From Eudorina sp. 2006-703-Eu-15 (Eukaryota > Chlorophyta > Chlorophyceae > Chlamydomonadales > Volvocaceae): a DNA stretch of 64,000 bases. How positions within the stretch are numbered: position 1 is the stretch's first letter; the number at the start of each line of letters is the position of its first letter. The notes below the pieces were generated by a model that ran no database searches, was not told the origin of the DNA, and was given only the letters and a program-made list of their open reading frames with translations. The DNA lies in NCBI GenBank assembly GCA_003117195.1, contig BDSI01000062.1:537726-601725 (forward strand), given 5' to 3'. The position numbers and the translations under genes are program-made. Positions 49,501-58,302 of this stretch are shown here, piece after piece.

Positions 49501-52500
49501 GGACCCGAGCGGTCCCATAGCTGTGTCGCAGGATAGGCCTGCTGTTGATCCGCCTGGCTTAGACGATTGGTTGCCGCCTCCGCCAGAGGCTGAGACGTCC
49601 GATAGAATGTTTTTGGAGTCGGAATTCCGAGCGGTGCAAGCGCAGCTCGGTCGGACGTTCACCTTTGATGCAGCGTGTAACGATAATGGCAGCAATCGAT
49701 TGTGTCCGCGCTTTGCCTGTCCCAACCGTTCGTTCTTCGACCAAGACGTGTCAGGCGAACTGGTTTGGGCTCACCCTCCGGTCACTCAGATTCATCTATG
49801 GCTGCAGCATTATGAGAAATGCAAAGTCAGTTTACCCGAGCGTACGAGTGCAATGTTTGTCGTGCCAGATTGGCCGCACGTACAGCATCTCTTCAGGAAG
49901 GCTGGGTTCCGTCTGTTTAAGACATACCCTGTAGGCACACAGCTGTTTACAGGACCCGGTAAAGATGGGCAACGGGTGCCTCTCCCGGGCACACACTGGC
50001 CGGTTCAGCTTTGGTATGATCCGCCCAGGGAACCAGCTAAGTTGAGCACTCTGCGCGTTGGGCGCAGCCATACGATGCAGTTCGATGCAAGGATAGCCGA
50101 CTCCCCTGCACGAACATTGGTGGACAGCGGCGCGGATTGCAACGGCACGGCGCACGGTTTCATTACGCTGTCCCTTGCACGTCGTTTGTCTTTGCTTGTA
50201 CGGCATTCTGAAACAGTTACGGTACGACTTGCAGATGGTCAGACCTCTCGGTTGCACGGTCAGGTGCGCGCCCGATTACGAATGGGAAACCATACCGAGT
50301 GGGTCACGCTGTTGGTGCTTCCCGAAGGAGTTCCGGGCATTGACGTAATCCTGAGCTCAGATTGGCTTCACGTGCGACAAGCGCGCATGGATTACAAGCG
50401 CAACAGGGTGATCATTTGCTATCAGGGACGTGACGTCAAACTTAAGCCGTCACACGCAGCGCTGGAAGGCTTCGATCCGCTGAGCGGAAAACCGCTGCTT
50501 AGTACCGCAACTGTTGAGTTTACCGGCGATAAGGAAATAGGGCTCCTGTCTGCCAAACAAGCAGCAAAGGCCCTTGCACGGGGAGCGCGCAGTTACCTGA
50601 TGCTGGTGCGCGCAGAGAGCCAACCGTCCGACGAGCGCGCGGCGCTCGCATCAACCGTCGCTGGCCGAGCCAATGGTGCCAGTGACAACCTGGTCCCGGA
50701 GCAGGAAATTCAGGCGCTTTTAAATGAATATCAGGACGTGTTTGAAGAGCTCAAAGGCCTGCCGCCTGACCGCGGTACTGGTCACACTATTCCCCTCGTG
50801 CCGAATTCGGAACCGCCCGCAAAACGGATGTACAGGCTATCGCCTAAAGAAATGGAAGAAGTACGGAAACAGGTCACCGATCTTCTGGCGAAAGGTTATA
50901 TTGAGCCTTCCACTTCTCCGTACGGAGCGCCGGTCCTTTTCGTCCAGAAGGCAGACGGAGAGCTCCGAATGTGCCTAGACTATCGGGCTCTTAACAAAAT
51001 TACGGTGAAACGGCGGTATCCGATGCCCAACATCACGGAAATTTTTGATACGTTACAGGATGCGAAAGTCTTTACTTCGCTCGATCTCCAGCAAGGTTAT
51101 TATCAGATCCGCATTTCTCCGGAGGACATCCCTAAGACCGCATTTATTGCGCCTGGGATGGGTCAGTTCGCTTTTCGGGTACTTTGCTTCGGACTGACTA
51201 ATGCGCCTGCGACTTTCCAATCCGTGATGAATGGGATATTTGCTAAGCACATCGGAAATTTTGTTCTGGTGTACTTAGACGATATTCTGGTGTTCAGCAA
51301 AACGCCAGAGGAGCATGTACAGCATCTCCGTACTGTGCTGTCACTGCTCAGGGAGCACCACTTCAAGGCAAAGCTGTCAAAATGTGACTTCAATAAATCG
51401 GAATTGAAGTTCCTCGGCCATATTGTAAGCCGAGAAGGTCTGAAGGTAGATGCCTCAAAGGTCGCTACGGTGCGGGATTGGCCCGTCCCCAAGGATCTGC
51501 GCAAGCTCCGCGAGTTCCTTGGTTTAGCAAACTACTTCAGACGGTTCATCCAGGGGTATTCGAGCTTAGCAGCTCCCTTGACAGCTCTGACCAGTGCGAA
51601 AGTGCCCTTCGTCTGGTCGCCTCAGTGCCAAGCGGCATTTGAGGGCATTAAGAAAGCCTTGATGAACGCACCGGTTCTCGCCCTTCCCCAGCTCGACAAA
51701 CCCTTTGAGGTCTGGTCTGACGCGTCCGTATTCGGTACGGGAGCTGTTCTCATGCAGGACGGCCACCCAGTTGCGTACACGAGCCAGAAATTTACTGGTG
51801 CGGAACACAACTACACGACCACAGATCAGGAATGCCTTGGGGTGATTCACGCTCTTACTGAGTGGCGCTGCTACCTAGAGGGTAGTGAGTTCTTGTTGAT
51901 TACAGATCACCATCCGCTAGTGTACTTGCATGAGCAGCGCGGGGCTGGATTGCTGTCACGACGACAAGCAAGATGGATGGAATACCTCCAACGCTTTAAC
52001 GGCATGAAATGGGAGTACCGTCCTGGGCGAATCAACGTGGCTGATCCGATCAGTCGCATTCACGACGCGGTGCTAGCGGTGCTTGCCGGGTCCCTAACGG
52101 TTGGCGACCTTGGCAGTCGGATACGTGAAGGGTATGCTGGAGACCCTTGGTTTAGGAAACCGAAGGCAGCAGAGATGCAGTTAAAGAAGCGGGACGGGTT
52201 CTGGTACAAGGGTGACCAGATAGTCGTACCTAACGATCCCGAGCTGCGCACATCAATCATAAAGGAGTACCACGACCCTCCTTTCTCTGGGCATAAGGGT
52301 GCCGAGCGCACCGCGGAAGCGATCGCAAGAACGTTCTGGTGGTCTGGCCTCCACGCAGACGTGCAACGTTACGTTGCCAGTTGCCCATCGTGCCAGCGAA
52401 ACAAGCCCCTTAACAAGAAGCCGGGGGGTCTACTGCATCCTCTCCCGATACCACAGGGAGTGTGGGAAAGTGTTTCCATGGATCTGATAACACAGCTGCC

Positions 52501-55500
52501 AACCACGAAAGACGGGCACGACGCTGTTGTTGTGTTTGTGGACCGGCTCAGCAAGATGACCCACTTTGCTGCCACACACACCAGCGCCACGGCAGAAGAC
52601 TTGGCACACCTGTTCGTGTCAACTGTCTTCAAGCAACACGGTTTACCAAGAAACTTTGTCTCGGACCGAGATCCACGGTTTACGAGCAAATTTTGGAAGG
52701 AAGTCACCCGCCTGCTTGGCACTCACTGCTACATGAGTACGGCGTTCCATCCACAAACAGATGGCCAAACTGAAAGGATGAACCGTCTCTTGGAAGAGAC
52801 ACTCAGGCACTACATTGCCCCAACCCATGACGATTGGGAGAAGCACCTGCCACTTGTTGAGTTCGCGATTAACAACGCTTGGCAGGAATCCATAGGCACC
52901 ACCCCGTTCCAGCTGAATGGCGGACGGCAGCCCCTTACCCCGGCTGATGTGGAACTGCCTAGTAATGTGCCTGGCGCTGTACGATTTAGTGTCAACCTCC
53001 GCGAACGACTCGCGCGAGCAAAGGCGTGCCTCGAAGCTGCACAGCAGAGGCAGAAGAAACACGCGGACAAAAAGAGAGACGCCGCCGTGTTCAAACAGGG
53101 TCAGGAGGTGTTGCTCAATACGAAGAACATTACGTTCAGAACCCAAGTTGATGCCGCGTTGGATCGGGCCCTACCGCGTTGAGAAAATGGTGGGACCTGC
53201 GGCTGCTAGGCTGACTTTACCTAGCGAGATGCGCATACATCCAGTGTTCCACGTGTCACTCTTGAGGGAATACAAGAGCGATGGGCGGACTCCGCCAGCC
53301 CCTGCCTTCACGATTGGAGAGAATGACTACTGGATGGTTCAGGACATAACTGACCACAGGGATGTCAGTGCGGGGCGTGGCCGATACAGACGGGAATACT
53401 TCGTCAGGTGGCAGGGTTTCCCTCCTTCTGAAAACAGTTGGGAGCCGGACGCTACCCTGCGAGAGTCTGGGCCAGTGGAACAGCTGATTGAGGCATATGA
53501 AGCGCGCCTACCCGAGGCGAGCCGAAAGGAGCACAGTCACGCTGCATTGAAGGCGCAGCGCAGGGAAAACAAGGTTCACAAACCTCTGAAGAGGGCACAG
53601 CCAACCCCACCTGTACGACAAGAACAGGAGGCGCATACTGAGCGCCGTCCTAAGAGACTATTGGGGAAACGGAAGGCTGATAACGAGGGTCGTCACAGCT
53701 CTCGGGACGTTCGCTTCAGGGGGGGGAGAGTGTAACACCGGGCTCGCGGACTAAGTAATTATGGACGCGAGACCGCCGTTGTTACAATGGGTCGCAAAGC
53801 TCTTGGGACAATATAATAATTATAAATATAATGAATGCCATAATGGAAGGCATTGGGCGGAGGTTTAGTTTCGGCCTTGTCACGAAAGCTAGGCGTTCGT
53901 AATCCAAATTACGAACCGCTCGTGACATGATGACTTCTGGAACCTACCTCGGGCCCCAAACCCAAGTGACTTCTGCTGACGGATCTGATGGGATCTCTGG
54001 TGATAATGCTTCATGGTTAATCACGCCCGTGGGGTGTCACACGGGAAGGTTGTGAATCTCAAGGATGCACAAGATGCCGATACGGTACGGCACTGGGTGA
54101 TGCGAGGCCCCAGGTGCATAAAGGCTCGCACGGGTAGGGCATGAGCCATCACTAGACACCTAGTGGTTGTGGGTCGTTCCCACACTACGCCATTTACATC
54201 CGTGTTTACTAGCAGTAGGTCACCCTACGATCCTACGCTTCCGCTCACACCGACTCAGGTGTTACAATCGCAATGTTTTTTATTAGGGGATCGACGGGGA
54301 AGGCCGAGTAAAGGCCAATGTGGTTTTGCTTGTTGTATGAAAGCATGCACGCACCCACGCAGGTAGGTGGATAGGGACAAGAGGTTTCCGTCCCCACTCC
54401 ACGCAGCACATTATTGCGCTTACATTAGACCTACCGTCCCTGCGAGAGTGCAACAATATATACCCCAGCCTTACCGCGACCACGTTGTCCCGCAATGATC
54501 GATTCTCGTATAACTTCACTGCTATTTTCACGCCTTTGGCGTCCGTTGCAAACTCCACAACGCCGTCCGCACCTCGCACGTTTGCTTCCCCCCAGGACTT
54601 AAACCTGCATGCAGCATAGCAGCAGCAGCAGGTAGATAGGTAGGTACGTAAGCGGTACGTAGATCTATATACCTCTAACGCCACGTCAGTTAATAGAATG
54701 CAGCATTGTTCAGAATTTTAGCGAGCCAAGACAACATGAAGCAGCAGAGGAAGACATTCCTCTTCTGTCAACACGCTACGCACGCCATGATGAGGTAATA
54801 ATCACAAGTTATAGAGGTGACGACCAGGAAGCTTTCAATGGAGTATTTGAATAATAGGTTGATGTGAAAATGATGCGCGACCACATACATATAGACGGCA
54901 TTCAAGTACCGAAAGGCCAATGATTCGCACCGTCCGCCGAATACGCGTGAAGTACACAGATACTTCAGCATAGAATCCATTCCCGCTGGTCATGCCCATC
55001 CAGTTTGGCGAGTAAACGGGCGCACCAAAATCAAACTGTACTGGCGGCCGAACGAGCAAACATGAGGACTTGATATACATATGTCATGCAGAGATGACCC
55101 TCTATCGGCAAGCAACAAGTAGCACAAGTAGGCAAAGGTACGTACGCAGCAGAAGAACTGACCAACAGACGTGGTATGTAATAAATTATCAAAATATTAT
55201 CGAGGTTATCACCAAAAACTTCATGTTCCACGCAATGCTACTCTAAGGCGTACATTCTTCCAGGTTTTCACGGAGTCAGCACTTGGGTCTTATTTGCACG
55301 ACATGCCCACGTACGCTATTTCACATACTGATAATTGATCTCCATTTCCATTATTTCAATTAAAGACAAAACAGCAGAAACAAACTCCTCTGAAATGGGC
55401 GTATACATGCATCATAGTAATTGACGATCGGATGGAGGGTACTTATGTACAGTGCAGAAAAAGTTCGCCAACCCATACAAAACACATTATCAGTTTTTTC

Positions 55501-55952
55501 ATGACTTCGTTCATAAATAGGCATATGCATTGCATGCGCATGCGAATATCAGGTTATGGAAATCAGGGGCCTAAGCTAACGTAGCTCTAGCCAGGCGTAG
55601 ATAGCCAGAACCTAGGAGAAGTAGTCTTCGAAAACTCAATGACAGCACCCAGGTATATAACACGTGTATCTACCTGTAATAATGGTGCATGACATTCTTG
55701 AGGCTGCCAATTAGTCAGTGGGCTATTCGCTTTGGATTGCGTCTGGCTGGACGACATAAAATACTTGACTTCCCGATCAACCGATTCACTGATACACAAA
55801 TTGTTGAGTAAACCCCAAACATCAACCCTGGGTATCTCGCGTAACATGATTTGTTGTGTTTGCAACGGTGTGCAGTTACACTGTTGTCCCCGGTGCCTGA
55901 CTGGGCTTTCCGTATTCCGTAACCCCGACGCACGGATAAATTGAGAATGCAT
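40535..55952 (-). CDS. Atypical serine/threonine protein kinase with a C-terminal accessory domain
   Basis: Exons on the minus strand: 54604-54475, 46259-46101, 45864-45637, 45097-44972, 44499-44323, 43700-43275, 42401-42243, 41363-41157, 40783-40535, all phase-consistent. N-terminal exons are tentative (55952-55674 is open with a good donor; others near 55220-55150 and 55030-54900 are unresolved). Kinase motifs: beta-3 lysine IAVKLYENRS, catalytic loop GWVHSDLKPENIM (HSD in place of HRD), metal-binding VIDFDRC (DFD in place of DFG), CPPDI near the APE position, AVDCWSLGVTFYHIL, and subdomain XI QVDPNKRMGARDVLQHPFF. A second domain of about 270 residues follows (ECPRTFVILP, YPVKLYLVCELSG, PGYEIRCPKESVKKLLPAMQ), with a pattern like the C-terminal region of some large signalling proteins. 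The intron after 44323 would use a GC donor. The 8.2-kb intron 46260-54474 holds a Ty3 element. Introns are very AT-rich. Confidence 0.8.
41645..41835 (+). repeat. GGTTCA minisatellite in a kinase intron
   Basis: Irregular repeats of CCTGGTTCACCC and GTGGTTC-type units occur between kinase exons 41157-41363 and 42243-42401. No credible protein is encoded. Confidence 0.65.
41940..42240. other. Extreme AT-rich intron segment
   Basis: TAATAATA-type sequence includes almost 150 bp with hardly a G or C (about 41990-42110). Similar islands occur at 43020-43095, 43915-44090, 45275-45320 and 46470-46570. They contrast sharply with the rest of the window and lie in introns of, or next to, the kinase gene. 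Confidence 0.7.
45425..45540 (+). repeat. Dispersed repeat, copy 3, with a hammerhead-like box
   Basis: ATCGGTACAAGCAAGCAAGG is followed by TGACCCTGATGAGTCCGACA and GGGCGG. CTGATGAG plus a four-base-pair stem (GTCC/GGGC) with loop GACA fits the left half of a hammerhead ribozyme core, but the GAAA that should follow the stem is absent here. Confidence 0.4.
46689..46693 (+). repeat. Target-site duplication, left (ATCGC)
   Basis: ATCGC directly precedes the 5' LTR and is repeated at 54267-54271 right after the 3' LTR, a 5-bp duplication as expected for Ty3 integrase. Confidence 0.95.
46694..47229 (+). repeat. 5' LTR, 536 bp
   Basis: It starts TGTAACACCGGGCTCGCGG and ends CTCAGGTGTTACA. It contains an inner copy of GTTACA and a palindrome-like CGTTCGTAATCCAAATTACG. 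It carries the promoter and poly(A) signals of the element by family knowledge. Confidence 0.95.
47231..47245 (+). other. Primer-binding site
   Basis: CTGGTATCCTACGACC starts within two bases of the LTR end. TGGTATC is the usual start of sites that pair with the 3' end of initiator tRNA-Met. Confidence 0.7.
47298..49457 (+). CDS. gag: Chromovirus gag, 719 aa
   Basis: The N-terminal third is charged and Ser/Lys/Ala-rich, with an SR-type stretch near residues 220-236 (RGRSPSRSRSCSRSRSRE). An Ala-rich segment follows (about 275-335), then a capsid-like domain (about 430-610; motifs NPVKFNGKTDSH, QYMQASGLQPTEHF, GWFLHGLPVAFRKACG). A zinc motif CFQCGHMVLDLNEH...C comes next (CX2C-X9-H-X5-C, not the usual CX2CX4HX4C knuckle), and the end is RGG/GRG-rich. 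Gag packages element RNA into particles; the SR and RGG regions suggest RNA binding. The Met at 47298 lies 68 bp after the LTR and is the first good start. The stop TAG at 49455 precedes pol, which lies in another frame without overlap. Confidence 0.92.
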   Translation: MTKSIQKASLPAKVAEDRAAVAADAEREGANVDKGGEAPRKEDPMVGRKGKDPSKKRPKAAQAPTLQELYCKAAAKPTIGKKPQGPRTGNKKVAHKIVFDENGDPVRAGATSGKKRVRDPSPSVSDSDASDTESVSDSSHSGDRARAPQTASDLAKEVEKASISDSEAEAPKTRSPSRGAAAKKAAAADQVDPQRFSNLEASVEALKDTVKGLVEIIKRGRSPSRSRSCSRSRSRESGQATSSSDSGKSKSRRRREAKRARKQAQAAKDAADNAVMDKAIAEKTAAAAAAAGGAAAAGAAAVAVANGAAAAGGGAAAADASPGVASAPPGANYAQAAMAGLSTREPRTLEQSAQEAFTMLGNEMPYSVLLLAAEEHVSYRLGRLLDSREKAHLAALLLRWQDGRSAGAGPSNAGGPPTPPPPPGFVSQQGPEVSNHRRLPNPVKFNGKTDSHISCTQTWLDSLVQYMQASGLQPTEHFVFWFTGRAQEWGQALLKSYADKGDRLTLPALRSAFLLQYGDVRRHTEQEVRDRLFAHEHFMKSGERVQEYTQRFRDIIRDARDMSQGEMIGWFLHGLPVAFRKACGTDANGKDWKELDKLIEFATGQETRYRVAAIKAAAANLNFASIPRSKTLKERHVAKKPRRPIECFQCGHMVLDLNEHRSSGQCDEIRRIAGPPVQRGNHNEYNKNRGRGNGRGGRGGRGGKGGRGGRGGGEDPMQE
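49475..53182 (+). CDS. pol: Chromovirus pol: Dam-like domain, protease, RT, RNase H, integrase
   Basis: The frame opens after a stop at 49472 with no early ATG (first Met about 49607). It codes in order: a domain of about 150 residues resembling phage N6-adenine methyltransferases (TFTFDAACNDNGSNRLCPRF, ELVWAHPPVTQIHLWLQHY, WPVQLWYDPPRE); an aspartic protease (LVDSGADCNG, near 50122); RT (MCLDYRALNKITVKRRYPMP, VYLDDILVFSK near 51270); RNase H (SDASVFGTGAVLMQ near 51720); integrase with an HHCC zinc finger (HDPPFSGHKGAERT, CPSCQRNK) and catalytic Asp-Asp-Glu (SMDLITQLPTT, SDRDPRFTSKFW, RMNRLLEETLRHY). The frame ends at 53182, just before the integrase C-terminus and chromodomain, which continue in the next frame. 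This is a single shift near 53140. Confidence 0.95.
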   Translation, partial: GGCKSGAGWDPSGPIAVSQDRPAVDPPGLDDWLPPPPEAETSDRMFLESEFRAVQAQLGRTFTFDAACNDNGSNRLCPRFACPNRSFFDQDVSGELVWAHPPVTQIHLWLQHYEKCKVSLPERTSAMFVVPDWPHVQHLFRKAGFRLFKTYPVGTQLFTGPGKDGQRVPLPGTHWPVQLWYDPPREPAKLSTLRVGRSHTMQFDARIADSPARTLVDSGADCNGTAHGFITLSLARRLSLLVRHSETVTVRLADGQTSRLHGQVRARLRMGNHTEWVTLLVLPEGVPGIDVILSSDWLHVRQARMDYKRNRVIICYQGRDVKLKPSHAALEGFDPLSGKPLLSTATVEFTGDKEIGLLSAKQAAKALARGARSYLMLVRAESQPSDERAALASTVAGRANGASDNLVPEQEIQALLNEYQDVFEELKGLPPDRGTGHTIPLVPNSEPPAKRMYRLSPKEMEEVRKQVTDLLAKGYIEPSTSPYGAPVLFVQKADGELRMCLDYRALNKITVKRRYPMPNITEIFDTLQDAKVFTSLDLQQGYYQIRISPEDIPKTAFIAPGMGQFAFRVLCFGLTNAPATFQSVMNGIFAKHIGNFVLVYLDDILVFSKTPEEHVQHLRTVLSLLREHHFKAKLSKCDFNKSELKFLGHIVSREGLKVDASKVATVRDWPVPKDLRKLREFLGLANYFRRFIQGYSSLAAPLTALTSAKVPFVWSPQCQAAFEGIKKALMNAPVLALPQLDKPFEVWSDASVFGTGAVLMQDGHPVAYTSQKFTGAEHNYTTTDQECLGVIHALTEWRCYLEGSEFLLITDHHPLVYLHEQRGAGLLSRRQARWMEYLQRFNGMKWEYRPGRINVADPISRIHDAVLAVLAGSLTVGDLGSRIREGYAGDPWFRKPKAAEMQLKKRDGFWYKGDQIVVPNDPELRTSIIKEYHDPPFSGHKGAERTAEAIARTFWWSGLHADVQRYVASCPSCQRNKPLNKKPGGLLHPLPIPQGVWESVSMDLITQLPTTKDGHDAVVVFVDRLSKMTHFAATHTSATAEDLAHLFVSTVFKQHGLPRNFVSDRDPRFTSKFWKEVTRLLGTHCYMSTAFHPQTDGQTERMNRLLEETLRHYIAPTHDDWEKHLPLVEFAINNAWQESIGTTPFQLNGGRQPLTPADVELPSNVPGAVRFSVNLRERLARAKACLEAAQQRQKKHADKKRDAAVFKQGQEVLLNTKNITFRTQVDAALDRALPR
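53145..53735 (+). CDS. Pol C-terminus in shifted frame: integrase tail and chromodomain
   Basis: In the frame one base over from pol, PKLMPRWIGPYRVEKMVGP and MRIHPVFHVSLLREY form the GPY/F-type integrase C-terminal module. A chromodomain follows (REYFVRWQGFPPSENSWEPD) and a basic tail. Chromodomains on Ty3 integrases steer insertion to marked chromatin. In a functional copy this would be continuous with pol; here the shift disconnects it. The frame ends at the polypurine tract and 3' LTR. Confidence 0.9.
   Translation, partial: KLMPRWIGPYRVEKMVGPAAARLTLPSEMRIHPVFHVSLLREYKSDGRTPPAPAFTIGENDYWMVQDITDHRDVSAGRGRYRREYFVRWQGFPPSENSWEPDATLRESGPVEQLIEAYEARLPEASRKEHSHAALKAQRRENKVHKPLKRAQPTPPVRQEQEAHTERRPKRLLGKRKADNEGRHSSRDVRFRGGRV
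53718..53730 (+). other. Polypurine tract
   Basis: AGGGGGGGGAGAG lies directly before the 3' LTR and is the plus-strand primer site of the element. Confidence 0.85.
53731..54266 (+). repeat. 3' LTR, 536 bp
   Basis: It is identical to the 5' LTR apart from one base seen by eye (GCACGGGTAG for GCACAGGTAG). It is followed by the target duplication ATCGC at 54267-54271. Confidence 0.95.
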
Positions 55953-57314
55953 GGTGCAATGATGGTACGAAAGGACAACATTGGGCTCTGTGCGTGGACG
56001 CTACTCTTGAATGAATCTGCTGTTGCCGCGTCACTCAGCCCGCAACTCGCGTCCTCTCATCATCAATGTCGGGCGTGTAGCTAGCTAGACAGCCCGTTCG
56101 GTGGACAGTCCGGGACAGTCATGACAAGTACGGTATGCCGGGGACGAGACACCACCAGCCGCACGCACGTACGTCGGTAGGTACGCCTCGCCTCACGAAT
56201 GCAATGCGCCACCCCTTCCTTGCATGCACGGAATGCGCTCTCCTCTCCTCCCGGCCAGTACGCTCACGCCATACCCAATCTACACGGCCTGGTGTATGTC
56301 TCCCTCCCGGAGCCGCACCACCCACCTACCGCCGTCGGTTGTATTTGCGGCATGCATGCGGTTGTCTTTCCTTCCGACGATATGCGGCCCATTAATAAGG
56401 CCCGTTTTCCCCTTCCCCGTGTGCCCCACTGCACACGGCGGCGCATTGGCTCCCTCCCGTCCGGGCAGCGGCAGCAGGCAGGTCAGCATCGGCCTGGCGC
56501 CCTGTTCTCTAGCTGGTGTTCATGCAGCCAGACAGGCATGCAGGTGCCCTGAGACCGCCTTCGTTCGCCTTCTGATGTTCTGAACGCCCAAGCAACCTGC
56601 TGGGCCGCCCAGCAGGCCGGGCGTGCTACCTGACTCCAGGCGACAGACAGGCCATCCACCAGCCTTAAGCATGTACCCCGTACTGAATGCCAGAAAGATG
56701 TGGAGAGGTAACCCTACCTGGGGTATGTAATGGATTCACAAATCGATCGACAGCAACGAATTCCGAAGGCGTGCACGAACCCGAATCCCGGGCCGCCGGG
56801 AAGGCCGAGTATGAGGTGGACGCTGTCCGAGGCCGGCAGCTGTATGGAAGTACCTGCGTGGGACAGCTGGGCGCACCCATGGCGCGTATCCGCGTCTCCG
56901 TCCGTCCATCCGTCCGTCCGTCCGTCAGTTTGTCAGTCACATAGGAAGGTAGGGAGGCGCGCGCGCCCGGTGTTGACCCCGCCTATCTCAGGCGGCCTCT
57001 CTCCGCACCCCCTCAACGATTCCGTGTCCAGCTGTCCATCTCCATGCGCAAAGCATCAACGTCAATCACGTGCGTGTATGTGTCGTACATCCCCCTGTGT
57101 ACTCCGAGGAGACCCACCGACACGCACGCAAACACCCGGGGGGGTCTACATTCAGAACCGACCGCCGCGGCTTGTTACTCCGTCAAAATCCACATGCCGC
57201 CGCACCAACATGCATGCACATACACGGTCTCCCGTATGGGGCGGGTTAGCGCCCCCGGCCAGTGTCGGCCCGGCAGATATGTAACGATTCACATACACGG
57301 AACAACGCACCCCC

Positions 57315-57393
<79 letters not shown>

Positions 57394-58302
57394 AGGTGGC
57401 CCCGCCTCACCCGCGCGCCACCGCAAGCCCCTCCCATCCGCTCTCGCCCCCTCACATACCGCGATAGCTTGCTCGGCCCCCCTTCCCCCCTCCCCTCCCG
57501 TGTCCTCGTTCAAACCAGCCGCATCCCTATTTGTCAAACTAGACAGCGAGAATCGCGAAACGCCACTCGCATCCCTCCCTCCCTTTCTTGTTCCCGTTTT
57601 TCCGTTCCCGGCCTCCCATCCCATCCCATCCCATCCCCCGTCCCGCCTTCCTCCACCACCGCTTGCACCTGCTGCTGCTGCTCCGCCTCCTCGTGTCGTT
57701 CATCCTCCTGGACCTATCCCGCGCGAGCAGGCTCCCCTCCCCAACCGCCGGCAACTGGCCCCCCAACCCATCCCCCCCATAACCCCTCCGCCCACCCAAC
57801 CCCGCCGCGTGCCCCCTCCATCCCAAACAGCGTTTGCCTGACGGAAAGCGACCCCGTCGGTCGGTCCCTGGATCGGTCGCAGTGAGGCTGAGGTAGCTGC
57901 CCTGACCGCCCACGCACCAAGGTGCCAATCAACAAGCAACAAGTTCCATATTGAAGCTTCCGCCCCCTCCTCCGGCCGGTCCGCCCGCCCCTCGCACACA
58001 TGCCCCTCCTCCTCCGTGCACTTCCGTGCGCTGACTCCCCCGCCCCTCCCGGTATGCCCCCGGCCCCCAACCTCGCCCAACCCCTTGACGCTGCTGCTCA
58101 GTCCGCCTTCATCCCCTTTTTATCTCACGCCCAGCACCCCTCCCGACACCCCTCCCTCCCGACACCCCTTAGCCTCAACATCCCCGTTAGGGGCCCCCCT
58201 CTTGGTTCTGTCGGATCGACAAGAGTGCTCCGAAACCAGTCGACAGAATACCTCCTTGCCCGCCCTATTCACGTCCGGCAGCACCCCTATCTACCCCCAT
58301 GT
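55953..58302. other. Intergenic region between the kinase and channel genes
   Basis: No gene is supported. Open frames at 56119-56583 and 56665-57284 are short and compositionally random. A 5'-truncated LINE-like 3' end with (CA)n tail lies at 57222-57387. From 57400 to 58300 the sequence is C-rich and pyrimidine-biased with Pro/Ser/His frames, without recognisable domains; the right end should hold the 3' UTR of the channel gene. Confidence 0.45.
57222..57387 (+). mobile_element. 5'-truncated LINE-like 3' end with a (CA)n tail
   Basis: GGTCTCCCGTATGGGGCGGG, then CAGTGTCGGCCCGGCAGATA, match 40378-40440 and the inverse of 35020-35080. A 71-bp (CA)n tail (57317-57387) follows. Confidence 0.6.

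Larger units (their letters stand above)
46694..54266 (+). mobile_element. Complete young Ty3/gypsy chromovirus, 7,573 bp
   Basis: The element has two 536-bp LTRs (TGTAACACC...GTTACA) that differ at one position by eye (A at about 47095, G in the 3' copy), a primer-binding site TGGTATC at 47232, gag, pol, a chromodomain, and a polypurine tract AGGGGGGGGAGAG at 53718-53730. The flanking target duplication ATCGC shows that it inserted as one unit. It lies in an intron of the minus-strand kinase gene, antisense to it. The near-identical LTRs indicate a very recent insertion. Pol has one frame break near 53,140. Confidence 0.97.

Noticed and set aside
57044..57885. Frames of 207-265 codons around the CA tract
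   Set aside because: They combine CA repeat translation with pyrimidine-rich Pro/Ser sequence and have no homology pattern.
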